A stretch of 64,000 bases of DNA from a gamma proteobacterium symbiont of Ctena orbiculata (lineage in GTDB: Bacteria; Pseudomonadota; Gammaproteobacteria; Chromatiales; Chromatiaceae): positions 62,001 through 126,000 of the forward strand of contig QBVC01000026.1 in assembly GCA_003058495.1 (NCBI GenBank). The letters are read 5' to 3'. Positions 54,659 to 63,020 of this stretch are shown one piece after another. A program made the translations under genes and the position numbers. The notes under the pieces are model-generated. The model did not search any database. It was not told the origin of the DNA and saw nothing but the letters and a program-made list of their open reading frames with translations. How positions within the stretch are numbered: position 1 is the stretch's first letter; every line of letters starts with the position of its first letter.

Positions 54659-55201
54659 TTATCGGTTTATGACATTGATGATCTTGTCCGTATAATTTTC
54701 GACATTGCTGGAACAGTTGATTTCAGCGCCTCGGCTTCTGTTGATGATAGTGTTATTGTGCTCGTCATATATGACATCGATCCCATCCAGGCTGGCTTTT
54801 GCAGATATATGTTGTACTAGATAGCTGAGAAGATAGCGATTGTAAGAGGATGTCGCCGCTTTCAAATCTTTCTCCAACTCGGACTTTTGTCGGAATAAAA
54901 CCTTATCTAAAGTCGCCAGCTCACTTGCGAGCCCCTGCTTGGATGATTTTGAAAGCGCAGGCTCGGAATGGAGTCTAGATTCCAGTTGTTGCTTTTTCTC
55001 GATCGTTGCGCGTATGCGATCTCTCTTGGGTTTGAGTTGTTGCGCTATTTTTTGCTTCGCGGCTGCGACTTCGCTGGAGCGTGACGCAATGACCTGTATG
55101 TCGACGACAGCACAAGTCTGCTGTGCTGAAATTGTGCTTTCTTGTGAACTGCATGCTGATAGCAGGAGAGCAGCGCACAGCAAAACGGCTTTATTGTTCA
55201 T
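54659..55201 (-). CDS. OmpH/Skp-like lipoprotein
   Basis: 180 residues. Signal peptide with lipobox LLLSAC, then VVDIQVIASRSSEVAAAKQK and a long coiled coil (IRATIEKKQQLESRL to FRQKSELEKDLKAA), ending in a small domain with LDGIDVIYDEHNNTIIN. The general plan is that of Skp/OmpH periplasmic chaperones, but it is a lipoprotein and diverged. GC content is lower than in the rest of the window. Confidence 0.72.
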   Translation of the reverse strand: MNNKAVLLCAALLLSACSSQESTISAQQTCAVVDIQVIASRSSEVAAAKQKIAQQLKPKRDRIRATIEKKQQLESRLHSEPALSKSSKQGLASELATLDKVLFRQKSELEKDLKAATSSYNRYLLSYLVQHISAKASLDGIDVIYDEHNNTIINRSRGAEINCSSNVENYTDKIINVINR

Positions 55202-55831
55202 TGTAGTGGTTCAATCCTTTGTCCAATTTGGCAGGGTTGATAAATTTATCTCATCAGATATTGATGTACATAGAATATTTTATCGTACCCGGGACTTATA
55301 ACATGACCGGACTCGAGTCCGTTCAAAGAAGTAATGTTTAAAATGATTCTAATTTTCAATCCAACATGGTGTAAAGGCCGTATTTGTTGGTTGATTGCCG
55401 TGCAAGTGGAAAGGAAACAGATCTGATCTCGAGATGGATCTGTGATTTCAGGCTTGGCAGTTAAATATTGGAATTGGTCGCTGGCGGGATTTAAATGACT
55501 ATCTGGAGCTTGAGCATGTATAGAAGTTAGACAGTGACATGGTATTGGCATGGTCTGGTGGCGGTGTTAGTTCGGTGATGGAAATAAACACTTAATTATT
55601 GATAGGGTTGGCCGTTAGTGTTATCTAAATGGGGAACCTGAACCTCGTCAATTCAGGCGATCGACTTTGGCTGTGTCGATTGGTTGTATGTTCGGCTGGA
55701 TAGGATATTTAGGAATAGTTGGTTAGCGGAACGCTGCCAAATCTTGACCTTGTGAGAGAGGTTTGACACGTAGCTTGCCGCTGTTGTTGGAAGTTTATTA
55801 GGAACAATTTCAGATAGACCGGGATTGATCT
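55202..55831. other. AT-rich intergenic region
   Basis: 630 bp between two divergent genes. Lower GC than the surroundings. A 101-codon frame (55246-55551, - strand) lacks a start signal, codon bias and any recognisable motif; no RNA gene or repeat of the window's families is seen. Confidence 0.5.
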
Positions 55832-57871
55832 GTGTTGAAGTCGAAGATGTTGAGCATGTGGAAATACGCCGCTGTATTGCTGTTAACCTGGCATGCGGTT
55901 CAGGCAGAGACGCTTAATAATGGGTATGTTGTGGATTCGACGCCCAACTGGGTGGTCGAAAGGCAGTATGATCTAGATCGGCCCCCGGAGGATGCCCTGG
56001 CAGTCCAGTATCTGCTGGTGGATCAGCAGCACAGGTTGCTATCAAAAGTCAGTACGGCAGCTTCCCGCTATTTCTACCGCTTTGCCATTCGCCTGCTCAA
56101 CAGGGCTGGATTGGCAGCGAATTCCCAACTGGAAATCAGCTTTAATCCAGCTTATCAAACCTTGCATCTCCATAGCTTGAAGGTGATTAGAAATGGTGTG
56201 GCCAGAGAGCTTGCCGGTTCTGTTTACGTACGCATGGTGCAGCAGGAAGAGCAGCTCGCATCGGATATTCACGACGGGGTGGTAACCGCGGTCTTGATTC
56301 CGGAAGACATCCGCGTAGGGGATGTGATCGACTACAGCTACACCATTGAGGGTAGAAACCCGATTTTTGGATCGAACCATTTTGGTACCAGTCGCTTGAA
56401 TTTCAGTGCGCCGATAGACAAGCTCGGGTTGAGGATCCTGACCGATTCCAGCCGCTTTAGATTTCGCAGCGTGGGCGTTGAGCTCGAGCCCGAGCGGCAT
56501 CGCGTCCAGGGTTTGAGAGAGTATGCGCTACTCCGTACAAACGTAGCGAACGTGATTGATGATGGTGAGACATCGCCTGAGTATTCGCCATTCGCCTGGA
56601 TTGATTTCAGCGAATACGACAGTTGGGAGGCGGTGAACAAGTGGGCAGCGGAACTCTATTCGGGGCTTGGAATGGACAGCGAGAAGGTTGTTGCGTTGGC
56701 GCGAAAACTCAGGCGCCAGAGCAGCAGCGACGCCGACTATATTACCCGGGCACTGTTTTTCGTACAGAACGAGATTCGCTATTTGGGGCTGGAGCTTGGA
56801 GAGAACTCCCACCGACCGCGTGAACCTCGTGAAGTATTGAACAAACGCTATGGCGACTGCAAGGACAAGTCGCTGCTTCTGGCGACGTTGTTGCGACAGC
56901 AGGGGATTCGAGCCTGGCCGGCGCTGGTCTCGACCAATTCCCGGTATGGGGTAGAGCGTGGTTTGCCCAGCCCCGGCGCGTTCGATCATGTGATTACAAT
57001 GGTGGAGTTCAAGGGCAAAAGCTACTGGCTCGATGGCACCCGGTTGTATCAGGCCGGAGGATTGGATGACCTTGGTTTCTCCGATTACGGTTTCGCCTTG
57101 GTGGTGGGGCATGGGAATGCAAGCCTGCAGCGTATGTATCCCGAACCTCCGCTAGCCTCGAGGGTTGATATCACTGAAGAGATTATCGCCTCCGATTTCA
57201 ACGAGCCGGTTATTTTAAAGGTTAAAACCGAGTACCATCGCAATGCCGCGGAGGTTCAACGTTTCCAGTTTCAAAACATGTCTCTTGAAAGTATAAAGCG
57301 TAACTTTCTTGAATATTATGGTCGATTCTATAGCGATATCAGCGTGGTTGGCGTGCCTGCCTATAAGGATGATATCCGTAGAAACCGTTTCACGGTGAGT
57401 GAGACTTATCGCATCGACAACTACTGGAAACAAAAGGACTCGCTGATCTACAACAAGATTTATAATCTGTCTTATCTGGAAACACTGAAAAAACCCCAGG
57501 TACGGCAGCGTACAACGCCTTACTATCTGGGTGCGCCGCGCAAGATCACTTCGGTCCTGCATTTGCGATATCCGAGAAATGTTATCTTAAAACTGGATGA
57601 GAACCCGGTCAGTATTGAAAATCCAACGCTGCGCTATGTGTACCAGGATCAGTATTCCGACGGCGTATACACGCACACCTCTTCGCTGTCTTTAAAGCAA
57701 AAGGACGTGGCTTTGGGTGATATGAGGAGCTACCTGGATTCGCTGGATGAGATCCGCAAGGACTGGGAATATACACTGACAGTCGCCAACCCGGATGTGG
57801 TACCGGGATATAGCGAACTGTTGGATCTGAAGGCGCGCCTGAAAGTACTGTCGGGTGGTTACCATGAATAG
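55832..57871 (+). CDS. DUF3857/transglutaminase-like exported protein
   Basis: 679 residues; GTG start at 55832 with GGGA seven bases upstream (ATGs at 55847 and 55856 are alternatives). Signal peptide (MWKYAAVLLLTWHAVQA), DUF3857 domain (about residues 60-230), then a transglutaminase-like core with the complete triad: Cys343 in YGDCKDKSLLLATLL, His386 in GAFDHVITMV and Asp401 in YWLDGTR. The C-terminal part is beta-rich. Exported enzymes of this kind are thought to modify or cleave envelope proteins or peptides. The stop overlaps the following lipoprotein gene. Confidence 0.88.
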   Translation: MLKSKMLSMWKYAAVLLLTWHAVQAETLNNGYVVDSTPNWVVERQYDLDRPPEDALAVQYLLVDQQHRLLSKVSTAASRYFYRFAIRLLNRAGLAANSQLEISFNPAYQTLHLHSLKVIRNGVARELAGSVYVRMVQQEEQLASDIHDGVVTAVLIPEDIRVGDVIDYSYTIEGRNPIFGSNHFGTSRLNFSAPIDKLGLRILTDSSRFRFRSVGVELEPERHRVQGLREYALLRTNVANVIDDGETSPEYSPFAWIDFSEYDSWEAVNKWAAELYSGLGMDSEKVVALARKLRRQSSSDADYITRALFFVQNEIRYLGLELGENSHRPREPREVLNKRYGDCKDKSLLLATLLRQQGIRAWPALVSTNSRYGVERGLPSPGAFDHVITMVEFKGKSYWLDGTRLYQAGGLDDLGFSDYGFALVVGHGNASLQRMYPEPPLASRVDITEEIIASDFNEPVILKVKTEYHRNAAEVQRFQFQNMSLESIKRNFLEYYGRFYSDISVVGVPAYKDDIRRNRFTVSETYRIDNYWKQKDSLIYNKIYNLSYLETLKKPQVRQRTTPYYLGAPRKITSVLHLRYPRNVILKLDENPVSIENPTLRYVYQDQYSDGVYTHTSSLSLKQKDVALGDMRSYLDSLDEIRKDWEYTLTVANPDVVPGYSELLDLKARLKVLSGGYHE

Positions 57872-59078
57872 CCGCTACCCTTTGATCAGGTTGCCTGTGA
57901 TCGCTCTATTGGGCATCGTCATCGTTGGCTGCAGCGCCAATAGGTCAACTGTTCAGGATATCGAGCAGAACGCCCAGGCGGACATAGTATCATCGTCACA
58001 GGACAACCTCCGCGATGGAGAAAGCGTCTGTAAGGCTATTGCCAGGGAGCTGAGTGTAGGCGACCGTCAAGCCCTGAATGATAGATTCGATACCCGTTTC
58101 GTCATCGCGCGTATCGAAAGCGAAATCGAAATTAATATCTATACGAAGAAGGACCTTCGCTCCTTTGCCCATGGACTGAATGCAATCATGCCCGGTATGA
58201 GCGTGGTCGGTGAGGAACAATTGCGTTGGGATATGCTCCATGGCAGCGGGGATGGTGAAAGCTATTCCTGCCTTGTGCGCACAAGCCTGCATGAAGAAGG
58301 CGTGAGTTATGTGGAGTTTGAGCTGCGAAAGGTCGACGGCGAACTGCGCGTAGTCGATTGGTATGATCTGCTTCGGGAAAGCCGGATATCCGATTTGTCC
58401 GTGATATTTCTGCGCGATATCAATGATATGGCGACGGCGCACCTCACCGCCATGCCATACCAGAGAAACAGGGTTCAACAGGAACAGAGACGGTTTCTGG
58501 AGTTTTTGAAGGCAACGAAAAGCGGGGACCCTAAACGGGTATTGGCCGCCTACGATGGTCTGCCGCCACGTTTCAAGCAGAAGCCGCTCTACATGCTGAT
58601 CGCATTGAATATGGCGTCGATGCTGGATAATGGCCACTATATGCGTGCCCTGCGCAATCTCGAACGGAGGTTTGGGGCCGAAAGCCGCTACGGAATGCTC
58701 CTGGTCGACTTGTATTATGAAGAAAAGCAATATCACAAGGTGGATCGGGTATTGCGTAAATTCAAGCAGCAAGTGGGTGAAGACCCACTACTCGACCTGC
58801 TTTTGGCAAGCCTCGAGCTTGAGCAGGGTAACATGGAGGCCTTCTACGCCTATTGTCTTCGAATAGTGGACGGTAATCCGAACTACCTGGATACTTACTG
58901 GGTGCTGTTCGATCAGTTTGTCGCCGACGGAAAGTACCCGGATGCGGTTCTGGTGCTCAATGTTCTCAAGAACATGTTCGAAATAACCTTGAATAAAGAT
59001 GTATTCGTGTCAGAGGAAAAGTACCGGGGGTTCCGTAAGTCCGCTGCATTCAGGGATTGGCGGGCGGGGTCATCCTGA
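57864..59078 (+). CDS. Exported lipoprotein, unknown
   Basis: 404 residues from ATG 57864 (MNSRYPLIRLPVIALLGIVI, lipobox VIVGC). Helical C-terminal half looks like tetratricopeptide-type repeats (ALNMASMLDNGHYMRALRNL, YGMLLVDLYYEEKQYHKVDR, LLDLLLASLELEQGNMEAF). The N-terminal half resembles no known family. Overlap with the transglutaminase gene suggests the two act together at the envelope. Confidence 0.78.
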   Translation: MNSRYPLIRLPVIALLGIVIVGCSANRSTVQDIEQNAQADIVSSSQDNLRDGESVCKAIARELSVGDRQALNDRFDTRFVIARIESEIEINIYTKKDLRSFAHGLNAIMPGMSVVGEEQLRWDMLHGSGDGESYSCLVRTSLHEEGVSYVEFELRKVDGELRVVDWYDLLRESRISDLSVIFLRDINDMATAHLTAMPYQRNRVQQEQRRFLEFLKATKSGDPKRVLAAYDGLPPRFKQKPLYMLIALNMASMLDNGHYMRALRNLERRFGAESRYGMLLVDLYYEEKQYHKVDRVLRKFKQQVGEDPLLDLLLASLELEQGNMEAFYAYCLRIVDGNPNYLDTYWVLFDQFVADGKYPDAVLVLNVLKNMFEITLNKDVFVSEEKYRGFRKSAAFRDWRAGSS

Positions 59079-59171
59079 TTAGGGGCGGGTACAACACTCC
59101 GGAATGGTTATTAGTCTCAGCGTCCCTATCGGTTTTGGGCGAAATGATGGATACGGTCTTGGCCATAGAGA

Positions 59172-59198
59172 TAAAAAAAGCCTGCCGAAGCAGGCTTT
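59172..59198 (-). terminator. Rho-independent terminator of the qmo-hdr operon
   Basis: On the - strand AAAGCCTGC and GCAGGCTTT pair around a TTCG loop, followed by a run of seven T. It lies 22 bp after the hdrB stop. Confidence 0.95.
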
Positions 59199-59219
59199 AA
59201 AGACCGAAGCTGGATCGCC

Positions 59220-60119
59220 TTATTTGCTGGCGATCTCCTCCAGTTTCTTGGCCGGGATCACCTGGCCGTCGAGGGCGGCGTCCTTGGCGCTGCGGCCGAA
59301 GGCGACGCTCATCAAGGTGGAGTAGTAGACCACCGGCATGTTGAACTTGGTGCCGTAGGTCTCGTTGATGTTGTCCTGGTAGATCTCCACGTTGGCCTGG
59401 CACAGGGGGCAGGGGGTGACGATCATGTCGGCGCCGTTGTCGTAGGCCGCCTCGATGATGCCCTTGATCATCTCCTGGGACTTCTCCGGCTCGGAGAAGG
59501 CCAGGGCGCCGCCGCAGCACTGCACTTTCTTTTCATAAGTCGGGATCGAATCGGCACCCACCGCTTCGACGATATTGTCCAGGTACTTGGGATTCTCGAA
59601 GGATTCGCCTGCAATGCCGAAGGGGCGGTTGGTCTGACAGCCCACGTAACCGGCGATCTTGAGGCCTTCCAGGGGCTTTTTGACCTTGGATTTGATGCCG
59701 TCGAAACCGATGTCTTCCACCAGCACTTCCACCATGTGGCGCACGTTGGCTTCGCCCTGGTATTTCAGACCGGCCTCGGAGAGGGCGGCGTTGGCGTCCT
59801 TGAACATCTGCTCGTCCTCGTGCAGGCGCTCCTTGGCCTCCCGGGTGGAGAGCCAGCAGGCGGCGCAGGTGGCGACGATCTCCTGGCCGGAGTTGTGCTC
59901 CTCGGACAGCGCGATGTTGCGGGCGGAGAGAGCCAGACGGGGCAGTTCGCCGCCACCGCCGTAGCCGATGGAGGCGCCGCAGCAGTTCCAGTCGGGGATC
60001 TCGTTGAGCTGGATGTCCAGCTCCTCGCACATGGTCTGCGCGGAGACTAAATAGTTGGATGAGGTGGCGCCCTTTTGTGAGGAGCAACCCGGGTAGAATG
60101 ATAGTTCTATCTTAGCCAT
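59220..60119 (-). CDS. HdrB-like CCG-domain subunit
   Basis: 299 residues. Two CCG domains: the first with YPGCSSQKGATSSNYLVSAQ, NCCGASIGYG and CAACWLST, the second with VGCQTNRPFG, VQCCGGALAF and TPCPLCQANV. Each CCG motif binds a non-cubane [4Fe-4S] cluster in HdrB of methanogens. Last gene of the operon after qmoA, qmoB and hdrC. In classical Qmo complexes this part is absent and QmoC takes its place; here HdrB and HdrC are separate polypeptides. Confidence 0.92.
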   Translation of the reverse strand: MAKIELSFYPGCSSQKGATSSNYLVSAQTMCEELDIQLNEIPDWNCCGASIGYGGGGELPRLALSARNIALSEEHNSGQEIVATCAACWLSTREAKERLHEDEQMFKDANAALSEAGLKYQGEANVRHMVEVLVEDIGFDGIKSKVKKPLEGLKIAGYVGCQTNRPFGIAGESFENPKYLDNIVEAVGADSIPTYEKKVQCCGGALAFSEPEKSQEMIKGIIEAAYDNGADMIVTPCPLCQANVEIYQDNINETYGTKFNMPVVYYSTLMSVAFGRSAKDAALDGQVIPAKKLEEIASK

Positions 60120-60131
60120 GTCGGTCGTTCC

Positions 60132-60755
60132 TCACTTCGCGTCTTTCAGGTTGCCTTCTTCGATCTCCTGGGCCTTCTTCACCATCTTCTGGAAGCCGGA
60201 GAGATCCTTCACGCTGTGTCCGCCAAAGAACTCCATGGCGTTCATGCGCTTGGCCTTCATCATGTTCTGACCCAGTTTCTGATTCGCCATGGCGTTCTTG
60301 ATGCCCTGGCCGAAACCGTCCTTGAAGTACATGGAGAGACCGAGTTTCAGTTCGTTGACGCGACCTTTTTTCATCAGGTTGTCCCAGAAGATCTGCGAGA
60401 ACTCAGCGGTGGGCTGTTTCTTCTGCACCAGGCCGAGGCGCTTCGAGTAGACCGCCAGGCCGTGCATGATGTGGGTGATCGGCAGGCCGCGGGGGCAGCG
60501 GGCGATGCAGTTGTAGCAGGAGGTGCACATCCACATGGAGTCGGTGCCCAGCACCTCGTCGCGCTTGTTGGCGCGGATCATCATGAAGAGCTCCTGGGGG
60601 GGATGATCCCAATGCTTACCCAGCGGGCAGGAGCCGGAGCAGACGCCGCATTGCATGCACATCTTGACCCATTCTCCCTCCTCCACATTCGCCTCAACCT
60701 CTTTCAAGAAGCTGCTGCGATACTTTTCGATCATTGCGGTATTCAAATCACTCAT
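60132..60755 (-). CDS. HdrC-like iron-sulfur subunit
   Basis: 207 residues. Two [4Fe-4S] motifs, CMQCGVCSGSCPLG (from residue 33) and CTSCYNCIARCPRG (near residue 77). The C-terminal 110 residues are helical and charged, with no membrane helix. So the protein corresponds to the soluble N-terminal part of QmoC without its haem b membrane anchor. 12 bp before the HdrB-like gene. Confidence 0.92.
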   Translation of the reverse strand: MSDLNTAMIEKYRSSFLKEVEANVEEGEWVKMCMQCGVCSGSCPLGKHWDHPPQELFMMIRANKRDEVLGTDSMWMCTSCYNCIARCPRGLPITHIMHGLAVYSKRLGLVQKKQPTAEFSQIFWDNLMKKGRVNELKLGLSMYFKDGFGQGIKNAMANQKLGQNMMKAKRMNAMEFFGGHSVKDLSGFQKMVKKAQEIEEGNLKDAK

Positions 60756-60766
60756 TTTCTATCCCC

Positions 60767-63016
60767 TTAGAACTTGAACGGGCTCAGGCCGATCTTCTCG
60801 ACGGTCTCCGCCATGTCGTTGATCAACTGCGGCGCACGCTCCACGTCGGTGATGGCAACCTCGTGCAGGATCACCCGCTCCGGTTCCAGGTTCAGCGTAT
60901 CCAGGGTGTCACCCACCTTGCTCATGCGCTCCGCCGCCATGGCCGAACCGCGTACAAAGTGGCATTGGTAGTCGTCATCACGACGACAGCCCATCATGAC
61001 GATGCCGTCATACCCGTTGTTCAAGGCGTCGGTTACCCAGGAGAGGCTCACGGAGCCGAGGCAGCGCACCGGTATGACCCGCGCCCAGGGATTGATCTCC
61101 ACGCCCGCCTGGGCGGCCTGGTCGAGAGCCGGATAGGCGTCGTTCTCACAGGCCAGTACCAGAATACGGGGTTTCTCGTCCCACTCTTCAGGGATCTCCA
61201 CGTTCTTGATCTGCTGGTTGACGGTCTCCACCGAGTAGTTCTCGAAGGAGATGACACGCACCGGGCAGGCGCCCATGCAGGTGCCGCAACGACGACAACG
61301 GGATTCGTTGTACATCGGATAGCCTTCCTCGTCCTCGTTGATGGCGCCGAAGGGGCACTCAACGGTACAGCGCTTACACTGGGTGCAACCCTCCTTGCGG
61401 AAGCTGGGGAAGGAGAGGTCGCCGGAGCGGGGGTGCGCGGCACGTCCCTTGCCCGCGTTCTCAGCCGCCTGGATCGCCTTCAAGGCTGCACCGGTGGCGT
61501 CGTCGCGGGCCTGCTGGGCGTCCATGGGACGGCGTACAGGGCCGGCGGCGTAGATGCCGGTACGGCGGCTCTCGTAGGGGAAACAGATGAAGTGGGAGTC
61601 GTTGAATCCGTTCTTCAGATGGGGCAGATCGGTGCCCTGACGATACTGCAGGTTGAGGATTGAAGGGGGGGCATTTTCCAGTGCCGCCTGAGCCTTCGCC
61701 TTTTCCTCTTCGTCCTCTGCCTCGTCCACCATCAACTGGGCGTAGGGATCGGGACCGGAGTTGGGCTCCATGCCGGTGGCCAGGACCACCAGGTCACAGA
61801 CCATCTCGGTCTCTTCGTTGAGGATCTTGTCCTCGAACTTGACTGTCAGGCTGTCGCCTGTGACGACCTCTGAGGCGATACCCTTGGAGAAGGTGACCAT
61901 CGCCTCTTGACCGGCGCGGTAGAAATCCTCACCGCCGGCACCGGGTGTGCGCAGGTTGTCGAACAGGATGGTGGTGTCGCAATCGCCGTTGAGCTCCTTG
62001 AAGTACATCGCCTGCTTGATGGAGACCAGATCGGTGACACCGGCAAAGTAGCTCAGGTGACCCTCTTTGTCGGAGCACTGTCCCGCGTTCTGGATAAAGC
62101 AGACCGACTGCACCTCTTTACCGTCGGAGGGCCGTTTGATGGGACCGCCGTTGGCGGCGACCGCCAGGGCCTCCAGCTCGTGGTTGGTCACAACGTCCGC
62201 CGATTTGTCGTAGGCGAACTCGGGAAGTTGGCCGGCATCGTAGGGCTTCCAGCCGGAGGCCTGGACGATGGCGCCGATGGTGAGGGTCTCGCTGCTGCCC
62301 GATTCGGTGGCGACTTCCACGTTGAAGCGGCCAGGAGCACCTTCGGTCTTGGCCAGGGTGCTGTTCAGGTGAACCGTGATCTTGTCATCGGCCTCGATGG
62401 CAGCGACCATGCCGGGCACCGGATTCTCGGCCGGGGCGTCATAGGGGGAACGGTTCGGGATGACCTTGTAGTAGCCGCCGATGGCGCCGCCCAGCTTGCC
62501 GCTCTTCTCCACCAGGTGGACCGGATAACCGGCGGCGGCAGCCTCGATGGCCGCGGTCATGCCGGTAACGCCGCCGCCCACCACCAGGATGTTCTTGTTC
62601 AGGGACTGCTCACCGGAAGCGGATGGCTTGGTCATGGACTTAAGCTCGGCACAGGCCATACGGATGTAGTCGTCGGCCATCTCCTGGGTGGTCTCGCTGT
62701 TCTCGTCCGTATCCGGACGAACCCAGATCACACCTTCACGCAGGTTGGCGCGGGTCAGGGCCACATCGGTAAAATTGAAGGCCTCCACCTTGGCGCGGCG
62801 GGAGCAGGCGGCGATCATGACATGGGTGACATCATCGTTGGCGATGTCGTCTTTGATCATCTGTACGCCTTCAGCGTTACACAGCATCTCGTGTTGCTTG
62901 CAGCTCTGCATCTTACCGTCACGGGTGGCGGTGGTTTCCAGCTGACCGGCGTCCAGGCGCTCGCCCAGGCCACAGCCGGTGCAGATATATCCAGCAAATT
63001 TCTTTTCCTCAGCCAC
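60767..63016 (-). CDS. qmoB: QmoB-like FAD/iron-sulfur flavoprotein
   Basis: 749 residues, GTG start with GGAGGGTTAA upstream. N-terminal HdrA-like domain with CTGCGLGERLDAGQLE, CKQHEMLCNAEG and ACSRRAKVEAFNF; FAD-binding Rossmann domain (ILVVGGGVTGMTAAIEAAAA); two [4Fe-4S] ferredoxin motifs (CTQCKRCTVECPFGAI and CRRCGTCMGACPVRV); C-terminal MvhD/HdrD-like domain (ILVLACENDAYPALDQAA). This is the known QmoB arrangement. Together with QmoA it takes electrons from AprBA. Confidence 0.94.
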   Translation of the reverse strand: MAEEKKFAGYICTGCGLGERLDAGQLETTATRDGKMQSCKQHEMLCNAEGVQMIKDDIANDDVTHVMIAACSRRAKVEAFNFTDVALTRANLREGVIWVRPDTDENSETTQEMADDYIRMACAELKSMTKPSASGEQSLNKNILVVGGGVTGMTAAIEAAAAGYPVHLVEKSGKLGGAIGGYYKVIPNRSPYDAPAENPVPGMVAAIEADDKITVHLNSTLAKTEGAPGRFNVEVATESGSSETLTIGAIVQASGWKPYDAGQLPEFAYDKSADVVTNHELEALAVAANGGPIKRPSDGKEVQSVCFIQNAGQCSDKEGHLSYFAGVTDLVSIKQAMYFKELNGDCDTTILFDNLRTPGAGGEDFYRAGQEAMVTFSKGIASEVVTGDSLTVKFEDKILNEETEMVCDLVVLATGMEPNSGPDPYAQLMVDEAEDEEEKAKAQAALENAPPSILNLQYRQGTDLPHLKNGFNDSHFICFPYESRRTGIYAAGPVRRPMDAQQARDDATGAALKAIQAAENAGKGRAAHPRSGDLSFPSFRKEGCTQCKRCTVECPFGAINEDEEGYPMYNESRCRRCGTCMGACPVRVISFENYSVETVNQQIKNVEIPEEWDEKPRILVLACENDAYPALDQAAQAGVEINPWARVIPVRCLGSVSLSWVTDALNNGYDGIVMMGCRRDDDYQCHFVRGSAMAAERMSKVGDTLDTLNLEPERVILHEVAITDVERAPQLINDMAETVEKIGLSPFKF

Positions 63017-63020
63017 TCTC

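Noticed and set aside
55246-55551. 101-codon frame in the gap before the transglutaminase gene
   Set aside because: No start signal, no motif, and codon use unlike its neighbours.
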